Source: Streptomyces anulatus
Lineage (GTDB): Bacteria; Actinomycetota; Actinomycetes; Streptomycetales; Streptomycetaceae
NCBI RefSeq assembly: GCF_000721175.1
Contig: NZ_JOEZ01000023.1
Location: 1-64,000 of the forward strand
Direction of reading: 5' to 3'
Length of the DNA: 64,000 nucleotides
A program made the translations under genes and the position numbers. The notes beneath the pieces were generated by a model that was given only the letters and a program-made list of their open reading frames with translations, did no database searches and was not told the DNA's origin. Shown in pieces: positions 29,672-38,284 of this stretch (position 1 is the stretch's first letter; every line of letters starts with the position of its first letter).

Positions 29672-29693
29672 CAAGCTTCATCCGTCCAGCCGT

Positions 29694-29699
29694 TACGCT
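29694..29699 (+). promoter_or_regulatory. Candidate -10 element of prfB
   Basis: TACGCT lies six bases before the GTG start and no ribosome-binding site is present. This fits a leaderless prfB transcript. The same hexamer sits before the gene at 5210. Confidence 0.4.
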
Positions 29700-29705
29700 G
29701 GACCC

Positions 29706-30812
29706 GTGGCAGTCGTCGATATTTCCGAAGAGCTGAAGTCCCTCTCCTCGACCATGGGGTCGATCGAGGCCGTCCTGGACCTGGATGCGCTGAGGGCGGA
29801 CATCGCCGCGCTCGAGGAGCAGGCTGCGGCGCCGTCCCTGTGGGACGACCCGGAGGCGGCCCAGAAGATCACCAGCAAGCTTTCCCACCTCCAGGCCGAG
29901 GTCCGCAAGGCCGAGACCCTGCGCGGTCGCATCGACGACCTCGAAGTCCTCTTCGAGCTCGCCGCCGACGAGGCCGACGCCGACGCCCAGGCGGAGGCCG
30001 AGACCGAGCTGGAGTCGGTGAAGAAGGCGCTGGACGAGATGGAGGTCCGCACCCTCCTCTCCGGCGAGTACGACGCGCGCGAGGCCCTGGTGACCATCCG
30101 GGCCGAGGCCGGCGGCGTCGACGCCGCGGACTTCGCCGAGAAGCTCCAGCGCATGTACATCCGCTGGGCCGAGCGGCACAACTACAAGACCGAGGTCTAC
30201 GAGACCGCCTATGCCGAAGAGGCCGGCATCAAGTCGACCACCTTCGCCGTCCAGGTCCCGTACGCCTACGGCACGCTCTCGGTCGAGCAGGGCACCCACC
30301 GCCTGGTCCGCATCTCGCCGTTCGACAACCAGGGCCGCCGCCAGACGTCCTTCGCGGGCGTCGAGGTGCTCCCGGTCGTCGAGCAGACCGACCACATCGA
30401 GATCGACGAGTCCGAGCTGCGCGTGGACGTGTACCGCTCCTCGGGCCCCGGCGGACAGGGCGTCAACACCACGGACTCCGCGGTCCGTCTGACCCACCTG
30501 CCCACCGGCATCGTCGTCTCCTGTCAGAACGAGCGCTCGCAGATCCAGAACAAGGCGTCCGCGATGAACGTCCTCCAGGCGAAGCTCCTCGAGCGCCGCC
30601 GCCAGGAGGAGCAGGCGAAGATGAACGCGCTCAAGGGCGACGGCGGCAACTCCTGGGGCAACCAGATGCGTTCGTACGTCCTGCACCCGTACCAGATGGT
30701 CAAGGACCTGCGTACGGAGTTCGAGATGGGCAACCCCGAAGCGGTCTTCAACGGCGAGATCGACGGCTTCGTCGAAGCGGGTATCCGCTGGCGCAAGCAG
30801 CGCGAGAAGTAG
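29706..30812 (+). CDS. prfB: Peptide chain release factor 2
   Basis: The protein has 368 residues, full length for RF2. It recognises UGA and UAA in the ribosomal A site and triggers peptide release. [15 protein letters not shown] contains the SPF anticodon-like tripeptide near residue 203. [16 protein letters not shown] contains the universal GGQ near 249. The reading frame is continuous: the programmed +1 frameshift that controls E. coli prfB is absent. A gene start with no Shine-Dalgarno and a hexamer just upstream suggests leaderless translation. It stands between strong hairpins and so is probably monocistronic. Confidence 0.96.
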   Translation: MAVVDISEELKSLSSTMGSIEAVLDLDALRADIAALEEQAAAPSLWDDPEAAQKITSKLSHLQAEVRKAETLRGRIDDLEVLFELAADEADADAQAEAETELESVKKALDEMEVRTLLSGEYDAREALVTIRAEAGGVDAADFAEKLQRMYIRWAERHNYKTEVYETAYAEEAGIKSTTFAVQVPYAYGTLSVEQGTHRLVRISPFDNQGRRQTSFAGVEVLPVVEQTDHIEIDESELRVDVYRSSGPGGQGVNTTDSAVRLTHLPTGIVVSCQNERSQIQNKASAMNVLQAKLLERRRQEEQAKMNALKGDGGNSWGNQMRSYVLHPYQMVKDLRTEFEMGNPEAVFNGEIDGFVEAGIRWRKQREK

Positions 30813-31143
30813 CTTCGGCGGTACGGAGGTTGGGCCCGGACAGGTGACTGTCCGGGCCCGTCCGCGTTGCGGAGGATCTGTGCCCGATGCGTCACAGTCG
30901 GGCTTCCGATTAGCCGTCAAGAACCCCCATATCGGTGCCTAGTGCACGGAACGGCCTTGACGTAGTCCTCAACTCTGGCCAGGGTGCTAGAGCAGCATGC
31001 GTATGTCTGGGACGGGTGTGAACCGGGGGGCGGGCGGGGTGACCACGACACGACGTGGCCTTGCCGAGAGCGATTCCCCGCAGGGCTCGTGGCCCGCATA
31101 TGGCTGCTCCAATGACGAGATCGGCTACTGGGGGTAGCAACAC
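30813..31143. other. Spacer between prfB and the LAETG surface-protein gene
   Basis: This 331-bp stretch has no gene. It begins with the prfB terminator. The rest should hold the promoter of the downstream secreted protein. TTGACG occurs at 30957-30962 but I see no -10 at a normal distance. GGGGGTAGCAAC just before the ATG at 31144 supplies the ribosome site. Confidence 0.45.
30832..30859 (+). terminator. prfB terminator
   Basis: Perfect 11-bp arms (GGGCCCGGACA and complement) enclose a six-base loop 20 bp after the prfB stop. Confidence 0.8.
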
Positions 31144-32001
31144 ATGACGAAGAAGACGCGGGTTCGCGTCGCGCGGATCGCCGCTGGTGCGGTTATCGCC
31201 GCGGGTGCCTCGCTGACCGCTGCCGGTGCGGCGCAGGCACTGGAGATCGGCGTCGACACTGGCGTCGCCGACGTCCAGGTTCAGGCGGACATTTTGGGCG
31301 ACGGCGACCCGGGCGGCGTCGACGCGGGCGCTGACGGTGGTGTAGATGGCGGTGTCGACGGTGGTGTTGACGGTGGCGTAGATGGTGGTGTTGACGGCGG
31401 TGTCGACGGTGGTGTTGACGGCGGCGTAGATGGCGGTGTCGACGGTGGTGTTGACGGCGGCGTAGATGGCGGTGTCGACGGCGGTGTCGACGGCGGCGTA
31501 GATGGCGGTGTCGACGGCGGCTCGGGCAACAACGGTGGTACCGGCAACAATGGCGGTACCGGCAACAACGGTGGCGGCGACCAGGGCGGGACCAGCGCCT
31601 CCGGCGGCACCACCGGTTCCACCGGCGGCGGCTCCGCGACCGGCGGTTCCACCACCGGCGGTTCCACCGGCGGCGGCTCCGCGACCGGCGGTTCCACCGG
31701 CGGCGGTTCCACCACCGGCGGTTCCACCACCGGCGGCTCCACCACCGGCGGCTCCGCCACCGGTGGCGACGACGCCGGCACCTGCACCGTCGACCTCGAC
31801 GGCGCCGAGTGCACCGACAACACCGACACCGACAGCGTCGGCAACAAGCCGGTCGAGCAGAGCAAGGGCAAGGAAGAGCTCGCCGAGACCGGTGCGGCCG
31901 AGACGACCTTCCTGGTCATCGGCGCCGCGACGATGATCGCGGGCGGCATCGGCTTCCGCGTCCTGCCGCGCCTCGTCGGCGGCGGTCGCACGGTCGCCTA
32001 G
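31144..32001 (+). CDS. Sortase-anchored repeat surface protein (LAETG signal)
   Basis: The protein has 285 residues. A signal peptide covers about 1-32 (AAGAAQA before LEIGVDTG). A 60-residue block of fifteen GGVD repeats follows, then GNNGGT and TGGS/TTGGS repeats, a short region with one Cys pair (GTCTVDLDGAECTD), and the cell-wall sorting signal LAETG with a hydrophobic stretch (TFLVIGAATMIAGGIGF) and a basic tail. LAxTG is the class E sortase motif used in Streptomyces, so the protein should be covalently linked to peptidoglycan. One Asp per four residues makes the repeat block strongly acidic. Role unknown; spacer or cation-binding stalk are possibilities. No sortase gene is in the window. 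Confidence 0.85.
   Translation: MTKKTRVRVARIAAGAVIAAGASLTAAGAAQALEIGVDTGVADVQVQADILGDGDPGGVDAGADGGVDGGVDGGVDGGVDGGVDGGVDGGVDGGVDGGVDGGVDGGVDGGVDGGVDGGVDGGVDGGSGNNGGTGNNGGTGNNGGGDQGGTSASGGTTGSTGGGSATGGSTTGGSTGGGSATGGSTGGGSTTGGSTTGGSTTGGSATGGDDAGTCTVDLDGAECTDNTDTDSVGNKPVEQSKGKEELAETGAAETTFLVIGAATMIAGGIGFRVLPRLVGGGRTVA
31336..31515 (+). repeat. Fifteen-unit 12-bp coding minisatellite
   Basis: Fifteen consecutive 12-bp units encode Gly-Gly-Val-Asp. The Val-Asp codons rotate between GTA-GAT, GTC-GAC and GTT-GAC, giving a rough 36-bp higher-order period, which points to growth by duplication of three-unit blocks. Copy number is likely to vary between strains. Confidence 0.95.
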
Positions 32002-32090
32002 GTCCGTAGCGTTCCGTAGCGGCCGTGGTGGACCGTACCGACGCGTAGCGGGCGCAAGCCAGGCCCGTACACGGCACGGCACAGCATGAC

Positions 32091-32130
32091 GAAGGGCCCG
32101 GGAGGGCGTACGACGCCTCCCGGGCCCTTC
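32091..32130. terminator. Bidirectional terminator between convergent genes
   Basis: A perfect 15-bp stem (GAAGGGCCCGGGAGG and complement) has a 10-base loop. It lies between the ends of the LAETG protein gene (plus) and the zinc-ribbon protein gene (minus) and can serve both. Confidence 0.85.
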
Positions 32131-32223
32131 TGCGCGCCCGGACCGCTCAGGCGGCCGTACGCATACGTCTGTCAGCCCCGACGGGGCGAATGCGGGGCGG
32201 CCCCAGGGGCCGCGCGGGCCGGA

Positions 32224-32424
32224 TCAGGCCGCTTGGTGCGCCAGCAGCGCGAGTGCGGTCAGCAGCACCACCATCAGGGCGATCAGCATGACCGGGCTCA
32301 TCCCGGCCAGCGGGCCCTGGCCCTGCTCCTCCAGCATCTGCTGCCGTACGGCACGGCACACACGGCAACGGCCCTCGCTCACGGGCGCCGCGCAGTTCGC
32401 GCACACCAGTCGGTCGTAGGTCAT
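32224..32424 (-). CDS. Small zinc-ribbon membrane protein
   Basis: The protein has 66 residues. The N-terminus carries two CxxC pairs (CANC and CRVC, ten residues apart), a likely zinc ribbon. The C-terminal half is one membrane helix (PVMLIALMVVLLTALALLAH). ATG 32424 is preferred because GGAGGA lies seven bases upstream; another in-frame ATG at 32430 has the same site too close. I do not recognise a named family. The gene stands alone on the minus strand between prfB/LAETG and ftsE. Confidence 0.75.
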   Translation of the reverse strand: MTYDRLVCANCAAPVSEGRCRVCRAVRQQMLEEQGQGPLAGMSPVMLIALMVVLLTALALLAHQAA

Positions 32425-32684
32425 GCGCATTCCTCCTCCCGCGCGGCGGAGCCGCTTGCCTGCTTTCTCTCCGCACAACGCTCACGGAAACGCAACCGTT
32501 CCCCCCACCACTGTGCCAGCTCGCGGCGATTTCGGCGCGGCCCGCCGGACAAGGTCCGGCACGACCCGTTTCGTTCCGGGGGTCGATCCGCCATAAATCG
32601 CCCATTGCCGGACGCCGCCTGCGCGCGTGAGCCCGGTTCGCGTATGGTCACGCTCACCTACTCCCGGCCGACCGTGGTGCATCC

Positions 32685-33374
32685 GTGATCCGATTCGACA
32701 ACGTCTCCAAGACCTACCCGAAGCAGACCCGACCGGCTCTGCGCGATGTCTCGCTGGACATCGAGAAGGGTGAGTTCGTCTTCCTGGTGGGGTCCTCCGG
32801 CTCCGGCAAGTCGACCTTCATGCGACTGATCCTGCGCGAGGAGCGCGCCAGCACGGGCATGGTCCATGTGCTCGGCAAGGATCTCGCGCGGCTGTCCAAC
32901 TGGAAGGTGCCGCAGATGCGCCGCCAGCTGGGGACGGTCTTCCAGGACTTCCGCCTGCTGCCCAACAAGACGGTCGCGGAGAACGTGGCCTTCGCGCAGG
33001 AGGTCATCGGCAAGCCCCGCGGCGAGATCCGCAAGGCCGTGCCCCAGGTCCTCGACCTCGTCGGCCTCGGCGGCAAGGAGGAGCGGATGCCCGGTGAGCT
33101 CTCCGGTGGTGAGCAGCAGCGTGTGGCCATCGCCCGCGCCTTCGTGAACCGCCCCATGCTGCTGATCGCGGACGAGCCGACCGGCAACCTCGACCCGCAG
33201 ACCTCGGTGGGCATCATGAAGCTGCTGGACCGGATCAACCGGACCGGCACCACCGTGATCATGGCGACCCACGACCAGAACATCGTCGACCAGATGCGCA
33301 AGCGCGTCATCGAGCTCGAGCAGGGCCGTCTCGTACGCGACCAGGCACGCGGCGTCTACGGCTACCAGCACTGA
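32685..33374 (+). CDS. ftsE: Cell division ATP-binding protein FtsE
   Basis: The protein has 229 residues and is the ATPase of the FtsEX complex that regulates septal peptidoglycan hydrolysis. Visible are GSSGSGKST (Walker A, residues 36-44), [13 protein letters not shown] (Q-loop region typical of FtsE), [14 protein letters not shown] (signature), [12 protein letters not shown] (Walker B) and the switch histidine in [10 protein letters not shown]. The start is GTG 32685 without a clear ribosome site. It lies 54 bp before ftsX on the same strand. Confidence 0.96.
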   Translation: MIRFDNVSKTYPKQTRPALRDVSLDIEKGEFVFLVGSSGSGKSTFMRLILREERASTGMVHVLGKDLARLSNWKVPQMRRQLGTVFQDFRLLPNKTVAENVAFAQEVIGKPRGEIRKAVPQVLDLVGLGGKEERMPGELSGGEQQRVAIARAFVNRPMLLIADEPTGNLDPQTSVGIMKLLDRINRTGTTVIMATHDQNIVDQMRKRVIELEQGRLVRDQARGVYGYQH

Positions 33375-33428
33375 CCGAAGGGCTCCGGCCCTTCGTGCAT
33401 TTCGAGCATCGAGTACTGAAAGGACGCC

Positions 33429-34346
33429 ATGCGCGCCCAGTTCGTCCTGTCGGAGATCGGCGTCGGTCTCCGCCGCAACCTCACGATGACCTTCGCGGTC
33501 GTGGTCTCCGTCGCCCTCTCGCTCGCCCTGTTCGGCGGTGCGCTGCTGATGCGCGAGCAGGTCAGCACGATGAAGGACTACTGGTACGACAAGGTCAACG
33601 TCTCGATCTTCCTCTGCAACAAGAACGACGCCAAGGACATGCCCAAGTGCGCCAAGGGGGCTGTCACCAAGGAGCAGAAGGAGCAGATCGAGACCGATCT
33701 GAAGAAGATGGACGCCGTCGAGACGGTCCACTTCGAGACGGTCGACGAGGCGTACAAGCACTACCAGGAGCAGTTCGGCGACTCCCCGATGGCGGGCAAC
33801 ATCACGCCCGACCAGATGCAGGAGTCGTTCCGCGTGAAGCTGGACGACCCGCAGAAGTACAAGGTCGTCGCGACGGCCTTCGCCGGGCGGGACGGGGTGC
33901 AGTCCGTCCAGGACCAACGGTCCATCCTGGACAACCTCTTCGAGCTGATGAACGGCATGAACGTCGTCGCGATCTACGTGATGATCCTGATGCTGGTCAT
34001 CGCACTGATCCTGATCGTCAACACCGTGCGCGTCTCCGCGTTCAGCCGGAGACGTGAAACGGGCATCATGCGCCTCGTGGGAGCCTCCGGCTTCTACATC
34101 CAGGCCCCCTTCATCATGGAGGCGGCCGTCGCCGGCCTGATCGGCGGCGTTCTGGCCTGCGCGATGCTGCTCGGCGGCCGGTACTTCCTGATCGACGGCG
34201 GCCTCGCGCTCCAGGAGAAGCTGAACCTGATCAACTTCATCGGCTGGGACGCGGTCCTCACCAAGCTTCCGCTGGTGCTCGCGATCGGTCTGCTGATGCC
34301 CGCAGTCGCCGCTCTGTTCGCGCTGCGCAAGTACCTGAAGGTGTGA
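33429..34346 (+). CDS. ftsX: Cell division membrane protein FtsX
   Basis: The protein has 305 residues. It has a cytoplasmic start, a first helix (about 20-42), an extracytoplasmic domain of about 130 residues containing two Cys (FLCNKNDAKDMPKCAKG), and three more helices (about 175-200, 225-250 and 275-300) in the FtsX/MacB-like fold. The ECD in mycobacteria contacts the hydrolase regulator RipC; the partner in this organism is not visible here. ATG 33429 has GAAAGGA upstream. A long terminator follows the stop directly. Confidence 0.95.
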   Translation: MRAQFVLSEIGVGLRRNLTMTFAVVVSVALSLALFGGALLMREQVSTMKDYWYDKVNVSIFLCNKNDAKDMPKCAKGAVTKEQKEQIETDLKKMDAVETVHFETVDEAYKHYQEQFGDSPMAGNITPDQMQESFRVKLDDPQKYKVVATAFAGRDGVQSVQDQRSILDNLFELMNGMNVVAIYVMILMLVIALILIVNTVRVSAFSRRRETGIMRLVGASGFYIQAPFIMEAAVAGLIGGVLACAMLLGGRYFLIDGGLALQEKLNLINFIGWDAVLTKLPLVLAIGLLMPAVAALFALRKYLKV

Positions 34347-34351
34347 CATGT

Positions 34352-34395
34352 GCCCCCTGGGGCGCACGGGTGATCGCCCGTGCGCCCCAGGGGGC
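34352..34395 (+). terminator. ftsX terminator
   Basis: A perfect 19-bp stem (GCCCCCTGGGGCGCACGGG and complement) with a six-base loop starts six bases after the ftsX stop. It ends just before the candidate -10 of the next gene. Confidence 0.9.
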
Positions 34396-34401
34396 TTGTC
34401 C

Positions 34402-34407
34402 TAGACT
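34402..34407 (+). promoter_or_regulatory. Candidate -10 of the S41 peptidase gene
   Basis: TAGACT lies seven bases before ATG 34415 with no Shine-Dalgarno, pointing to a leaderless message starting right after the ftsX terminator. Confidence 0.4.
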
Positions 34408-34414
34408 CGTCGCC

Positions 34415-35602
34415 ATGCCGGGCTCTGCGCACCGCTTCGGGCCCCGCGGCCTTCGCCGCGGGGCGGCCCTGACATTGGTCTTCGGGTGTGCTCTCGCCAC
34501 CGCCGCCGCGACCGGTTCGCTGCCGCGGGACCCCGATTCCCGGCCCGGTACGCAGACCCGTGCCGTCTCCTCCACCGTCGCCCCGGTCGACCGCGAGGAG
34601 ATCGAGGACGCCGCCGCCGAGGCCGAGGCCGACGGGAAGTCCGTGAAGGACGCCGCCGAGGAGGTCGTCAGCCGCAGCGGGGACCGTTGGGGCGCGGTCT
34701 ACGACGAGCGGGAGTACGAGGAGTTCGAGCAGGCGCTGGACGGTTCCTACACCGGCGTCGGGCTCTCCGCCCGGCGCACCGCGCACGGCGAGGTCACCGT
34801 GTCCCGCGTGCAGGCCGGCGGTCCCGCCGACCGGGCCGGCATCCGTACCGGCGACCTGCTGCGCACCCTGGACGGCCGCGCGGTCGGCAAGCGCCCCGTC
34901 GCGGAGGTCGTCGCGTTACTGCGCGGTGACGGTACGGGAGCGGCCGAGGGCAGCCGGGTGGAACTCGGTCTGGTCCGGGAGGGCCGGAGCTGGACGAGGA
35001 CCCTGCGGCGGGCCCGGCTGACCACCGAGGCGGTCACGGTGCGGCGGCTGGGGGCCGAGCCCTCGTCGGCGGTCCTGATCAAGGTCGCCGCCTTCACCAA
35101 GGGTGCGGGGGCCGACGTCCGGGACGCGGTCCGGGACGCCCCTGACGGGGCCGGGATACTTCTCGACCTGCGCGCCAACTCCGGCGGACTCGTCGCCGAG
35201 GCCGTCGTCGCAGCCTCCGCCTTCCTGGACGGCGGGCTGGTCGCCACGTACGACGTACGCGGGGAGGAGCAGGCCCTGTACGCCGATCCGGGCGGTGACA
35301 CGGACCGGCCGGTCGTCGTCCTGGTCGACGGCGGCACGATGAGCGCCGCCGAGCTGCTGACCGGCGCCCTCCAGGACCGGGGCCGCGCGGTCACCGTCGG
35401 GTCGCCCACCTTCGGCAAGGGCTCCGTGCAGATGCCCAGCGAGCTTCCGGGCGGTTCGGTGGCCGAGCTGACCGTCGGCCACTACCGCACTCCGGCGGGC
35501 CGCAACGTCGACGGCAGGGGCATCACCCCCGACCTCCTGGTGCGGGAGAGGGCCCAGCAGCGGGCCGAGACGGTATTGAGTGGCCTCGGGGGTGGGTCGT
35601 AG
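34415..35602 (+). CDS. ctpA: C-terminal processing peptidase (S41, PDZ domain)
   Basis: The protein has 395 residues. A signal peptide or N-terminal anchor covers about 15-35. A helical region precedes a PDZ domain (about 105-200: YTGVGLSARRTAHGE, AGIRTGDLLRTLDGR). The S41 protease domain follows, with GGTMSAAELLTGALQ carrying the catalytic serine and FGKGSVQM the lysine base. It should cleave exported proteins near their C-termini outside the membrane. The Ser-Lys dyad is intact. Codon 168 is TTA (34916-34918), which in Streptomyces needs the bldA tRNA. ATG 34415 is chosen for the hexamer-start distance and for the signal sequence; an in-frame upstream start would lie inside the ftsX terminator. 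The symbol is generic. Confidence 0.88.
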   Translation: MPGSAHRFGPRGLRRGAALTLVFGCALATAAATGSLPRDPDSRPGTQTRAVSSTVAPVDREEIEDAAAEAEADGKSVKDAAEEVVSRSGDRWGAVYDEREYEEFEQALDGSYTGVGLSARRTAHGEVTVSRVQAGGPADRAGIRTGDLLRTLDGRAVGKRPVAEVVALLRGDGTGAAEGSRVELGLVREGRSWTRTLRRARLTTEAVTVRRLGAEPSSAVLIKVAAFTKGAGADVRDAVRDAPDGAGILLDLRANSGGLVAEAVVAASAFLDGGLVATYDVRGEEQALYADPGGDTDRPVVVLVDGGTMSAAELLTGALQDRGRAVTVGSPTFGKGSVQMPSELPGGSVAELTVGHYRTPAGRNVDGRGITPDLLVRERAQQRAETVLSGLGGGS

Positions 35603-35620
35603 TGCGAAAATGACCGCACT

Positions 35621-36109
35621 ATGGCGAAGGAAAAAGACACCGGGCGCAAGATGGTCGCGCAGAACAAGAAGGCGCGGCACGACTACACGATCCTCGACAC
35701 CTACGAGTGCGGCCTCGTCCTCATGGGGACGGAGGTCAAGTCCCTGCGCATGGGACGGGCCTCCCTGGTCGACGGCTTCGTCCAGATCGACGACCACGAG
35801 GCCTGGCTCCACAACATCCACGTACCCGAGTACGTCCAGGGCACCTGGACCAACCACGCGGCCAAGCGGAAGCGCAAGCTGCTGCTGCACCGGGCCGAGA
35901 TCGACAAGCTGGAGTCGAAGTCGCAGGAGAGCGGTCACACGATCGTGCCGCTCGCGCTGTACTTCAAGGACGGCCGGGTCAAGGTCGAGATCGCGCTGGC
36001 GAAGGGCAAGAAGGAGTACGACAAGCGGCAGACGCTCCGCGAGAAGCAGGACACGCGGGAGACGAACCGCGCCATCTCGGCGGCCCGCCGGCGGCAGCGC
36101 AGCGCCTGA
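35621..36109 (+). CDS. smpB: SsrA-binding protein SmpB
   Basis: The protein has 162 residues, normal for SmpB. It binds tmRNA and guides it into stalled ribosomes. [50 protein letters not shown] and the basic tail are characteristic. The start follows the peptidase stop by 18 bp. Its partner RNA gene begins 130 bp downstream. Confidence 0.96.
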   Translation: MAKEKDTGRKMVAQNKKARHDYTILDTYECGLVLMGTEVKSLRMGRASLVDGFVQIDDHEAWLHNIHVPEYVQGTWTNHAAKRKRKLLLHRAEIDKLESKSQESGHTIVPLALYFKDGRVKVEIALAKGKKEYDKRQTLREKQDTRETNRAISAARRRQRSA

Positions 36110-36239
36110 GCGGGGCCTGTCCGGGGCCTGTCCGGGCGGGGACGGTGTCCGGGCAGGAATACGGTGGCATCGTCCGGCGTTGGTCACGTACGATGGGCCG
36201 TGCACCTCAGCGAAGGTGTGCGATTTGAAAAATCAACAT

Positions 36240-36627
36240 GGGGATGATCGGTTTCGACAGCGGATGTCGAAGCAGGGGAAGCGAGTCGAGGAAGCGGCAA
36301 TGATCTCGTAAACCATATGTCGCAAACAATAATCGCCAATTCCAAGCGCGATTCCTCCGCCTTCGCCCTCGCTGCCTAATTAGCAGCTAAGCGAAGACTC
36401 TGCGGAGTGTCAGCCCGGGGGTGATCCCGACCCGGATCCTGGCATCAACTAGGGATCTAAACTTCTCGGCCCGGCCACGGGGCCGAGAAGGAAACCAAAC
36501 AGTGGCTGGGCCTGTCGGAGGCTTGTTCGCGTGACCTCCGGGGCCGAGAAAAGCGCAGCGAACTGCACTCGGAGAAGCCCTGGTTCCGCACCGTTGGACG
36601 CGGGTTCGATTCCCGCCATCTCCACCA
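36240..36627 (+). ncRNA. ssrA: Transfer-messenger RNA (tmRNA)
   Basis: The 5' end GGGGATG pairs with CATCTCC before ACCA at the 3' end, forming the acceptor stem with one G-U pair; CCA is encoded. The TGGACGCGGGTTCGATTCCCGCC segment near the end is the T arm. The tag frame runs 36335-36379 and reads ANSKRDSSAFALAA followed by TAA. The resume codon is GCC and the ALAA end is the signal for ClpXP-type proteases. The pseudoknot-rich middle (36400-36560) is present. The gene is directly downstream of smpB. A possible promoter -10 is TACGAT at 36189-36194, which would leave a 5' leader for RNase P to remove. Confidence 0.97.
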
Positions 36628-36637
36628 CCCCATGTAA

Positions 36638-36678
36638 GCCTCCGCCCCGCGAGTTCACTCGCGGGGCGGAGGCTTTTT
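36638..36678 (+). terminator. Rho-independent terminator of ssrA
   Basis: A perfect 16-bp stem (GCCTCCGCCCCGCGAG and complement) with a four-base loop is followed by five T. It starts 11 bases after the tmRNA 3' end. Confidence 0.95.
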
Positions 36679-36709
36679 CATGCCAGCACCTCTCCGTCGC
36701 CCGGGAGAG

Positions 36710-38182
36710 TCAGCTTGCCCCGCGACCGGGGCGTGCTGCCGGTGATGCCTCCGGTGAACCGTGGGGCGAAGCCGTTGTCGCCGTCGCCGCGACCGCGACG
36801 GCCAGGGCGAGGGCCGCCGCGGACATCGGGGCCGCGTAGCCGGTGGCCGTGCCCGCGTGCTCCACGAGCCAGCCGCCGGCCGCCGCTCCGGCCGCGATCC
36901 CGCCCAGCAGCGCGGTCACCGAGAGTGTCATGCCCTCGTTCAACTGCTCCGGGCGGGTGGCCCGCTGCACCAGCGTCATGCCCGTGACCATGGTCGGCGC
37001 GGTCGCCGCCCCCGCCAGCAGCAGACAGGGCGCCAGGACCGGCAGCGAGGCCGACCCGGCGGCGGCCAGCAGCGGGAGGGACATCAGCGCCGTCATCGCG
37101 GCCAGGCACAGCAGCAGCCTGCGGCGCACGTCCCGGGCGGGACGCAGCGAACCGTAGACCAGGCCCGCCGCGCACGACCCCGCCGCCTGGAGCGCCAGGA
37201 TCGCGCCCCCGGCGTGCGCGATGGAGACCACCTCCAGCGCCCCGAACACCGCCCCCGTGGCGAGGAAGACCGCCAGCAGTGCGGGCACCCCCGGTGTGCG
37301 CAGGGGCGACGCCACGGTCCTCGTACCAAGCGTGACGGGCGGCTCCGTGGCGCGCTGGGCGGCGAAGATCAGGACGCCGGTCATCAGGAGCACCGCCCCC
37401 ACCACCGTGCCCGCCTCCGGGAACAGCGCCCCGCAGAGCGTCGCGGCCAGTACCGGGCCCAGCATGAAGCACAGCTCGTCGGCGGCCTGCTCGAAGGAGT
37501 TCGCGGTGTGCAGGGCCGCCGGATCGCCCCGGTGCAGATGCGCCCAGCGGGCCCGCGACATCCCGCCGGTGTTCGGGGTCGTCGCGGTCGCGGCGTACGC
37601 GGCGAACAGCGTCCAGGCCGGGGCGTCGTGGCGCACGCACAGCACCAGGGCCAGCGAGCCCAGCACGGCGAGCGCGGTGGCCGGCACGGCGACCCGCGCC
37701 TGCCCGAAGCGGTCGACGAGCCGGGCGGTGAAGGGCGCGACGACCGCCGTGGCGGCCAGACCGGTAGCGGTGACGGCCCCGGCCAGGGCGTACGAACCCC
37801 GGGATCCGGCGATCATGATGATCGCGCTGACGCCGAGCATCCCCATCGGCAGCCGGGCGATCAGATTGCCCGCCGTGAACGCCCGGGCCCCGGGCGTGGC
37901 CAGCAGCCGGAGGTACGGGTTCGAGGACCGCCGTGGCCCGGTGCTCCCGGGCGCGGAGCGCGGGGCGGCGGCCAACTGGCCGCCGGCGACGGCGAACAGG
38001 GGAGTGGAGGAGTGCGCGGGCGGATCGGCCCGGACGGGGCGGGCGGACGGGACCGGGCGGGTCGGGGCGGCAGGGCGCGACGGGACCGCCGGGATCGGGC
38101 CGGCAGGCCGGGTCGGGTCGGCAGGGTGGGACGGGACGGCCCGGGGCGCGGTCTCCGGGCGGGCGGCTGGGGATATCGGCAT
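36710..38182 (-). CDS. Major facilitator superfamily transporter
   Basis: The protein has 490 residues from ATG 38182. The first 80 are unusual for an MFS protein: repeated Pro-Ala-Arg-Asp runs with no homology that I recognise. From about residue 90 there are twelve hydrophobic segments; the loop LVDRFGQARVAV after TM2 resembles the MFS motif A region. The type resembles drug or metabolite exporters. It is divergent from a LysR regulator with a probable operator in the shared 102-bp region, so the regulator likely controls it. A much longer in-frame extension up to 39133 exists but would run through the LysR gene and is rejected. Substrate unknown. Confidence 0.82.
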   Translation of the reverse strand: MPISPAARPETAPRAVPSHPADPTRPAGPIPAVPSRPAAPTRPVPSARPVRADPPAHSSTPLFAVAGGQLAAAPRSAPGSTGPRRSSNPYLRLLATPGARAFTAGNLIARLPMGMLGVSAIIMIAGSRGSYALAGAVTATGLAATAVVAPFTARLVDRFGQARVAVPATALAVLGSLALVLCVRHDAPAWTLFAAYAATATTPNTGGMSRARWAHLHRGDPAALHTANSFEQAADELCFMLGPVLAATLCGALFPEAGTVVGAVLLMTGVLIFAAQRATEPPVTLGTRTVASPLRTPGVPALLAVFLATGAVFGALEVVSIAHAGGAILALQAAGSCAAGLVYGSLRPARDVRRRLLLCLAAMTALMSLPLLAAAGSASLPVLAPCLLLAGAATAPTMVTGMTLVQRATRPEQLNEGMTLSVTALLGGIAAGAAAGGWLVEHAGTATGYAAPMSAAALALAVAVAATATTASPHGSPEASPAARPGRGAS

Positions 38183-38235
38183 ACGGCAAGGCTCGCCGTG
38201 CCCCGCCGCCCGGGTCCAACACCTACTCCGCACCG

Positions 38236-38258
38236 ATTCACGCGACCGTGTTGTGAAT
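38236..38258. promoter_or_regulatory. LysR-type operator (T-N11-A palindrome)
   Basis: ATTCAC and GTGAAT form perfect arms around 11 bases, matching the T-N11-A rule of LysR-type sites. The right arm overlaps TTGTGA (38251-38256), a plausible -35 for the LysR gene itself. Confidence 0.65.
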
Positions 38259-38272
38259 GGGGCCCGGCGCGG

Positions 38273-38278
38273 TAGATT
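38273..38278 (+). promoter_or_regulatory. Candidate -10 of the LysR gene
   Basis: TAGATT is 16 bases from TTGTGA and six bases before GTG 38285. There is no ribosome site, so the message may be leaderless. Operator overlap with the -35 suggests autorepression. Confidence 0.5.
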
Positions 38279-38284
38279 CGCGCC

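Noticed and set aside
29706..29790. Programmed frameshift in prfB
   Set aside because: The frame is continuous with no in-frame stop near codon 25 and no slippery CTT-TGA sequence.
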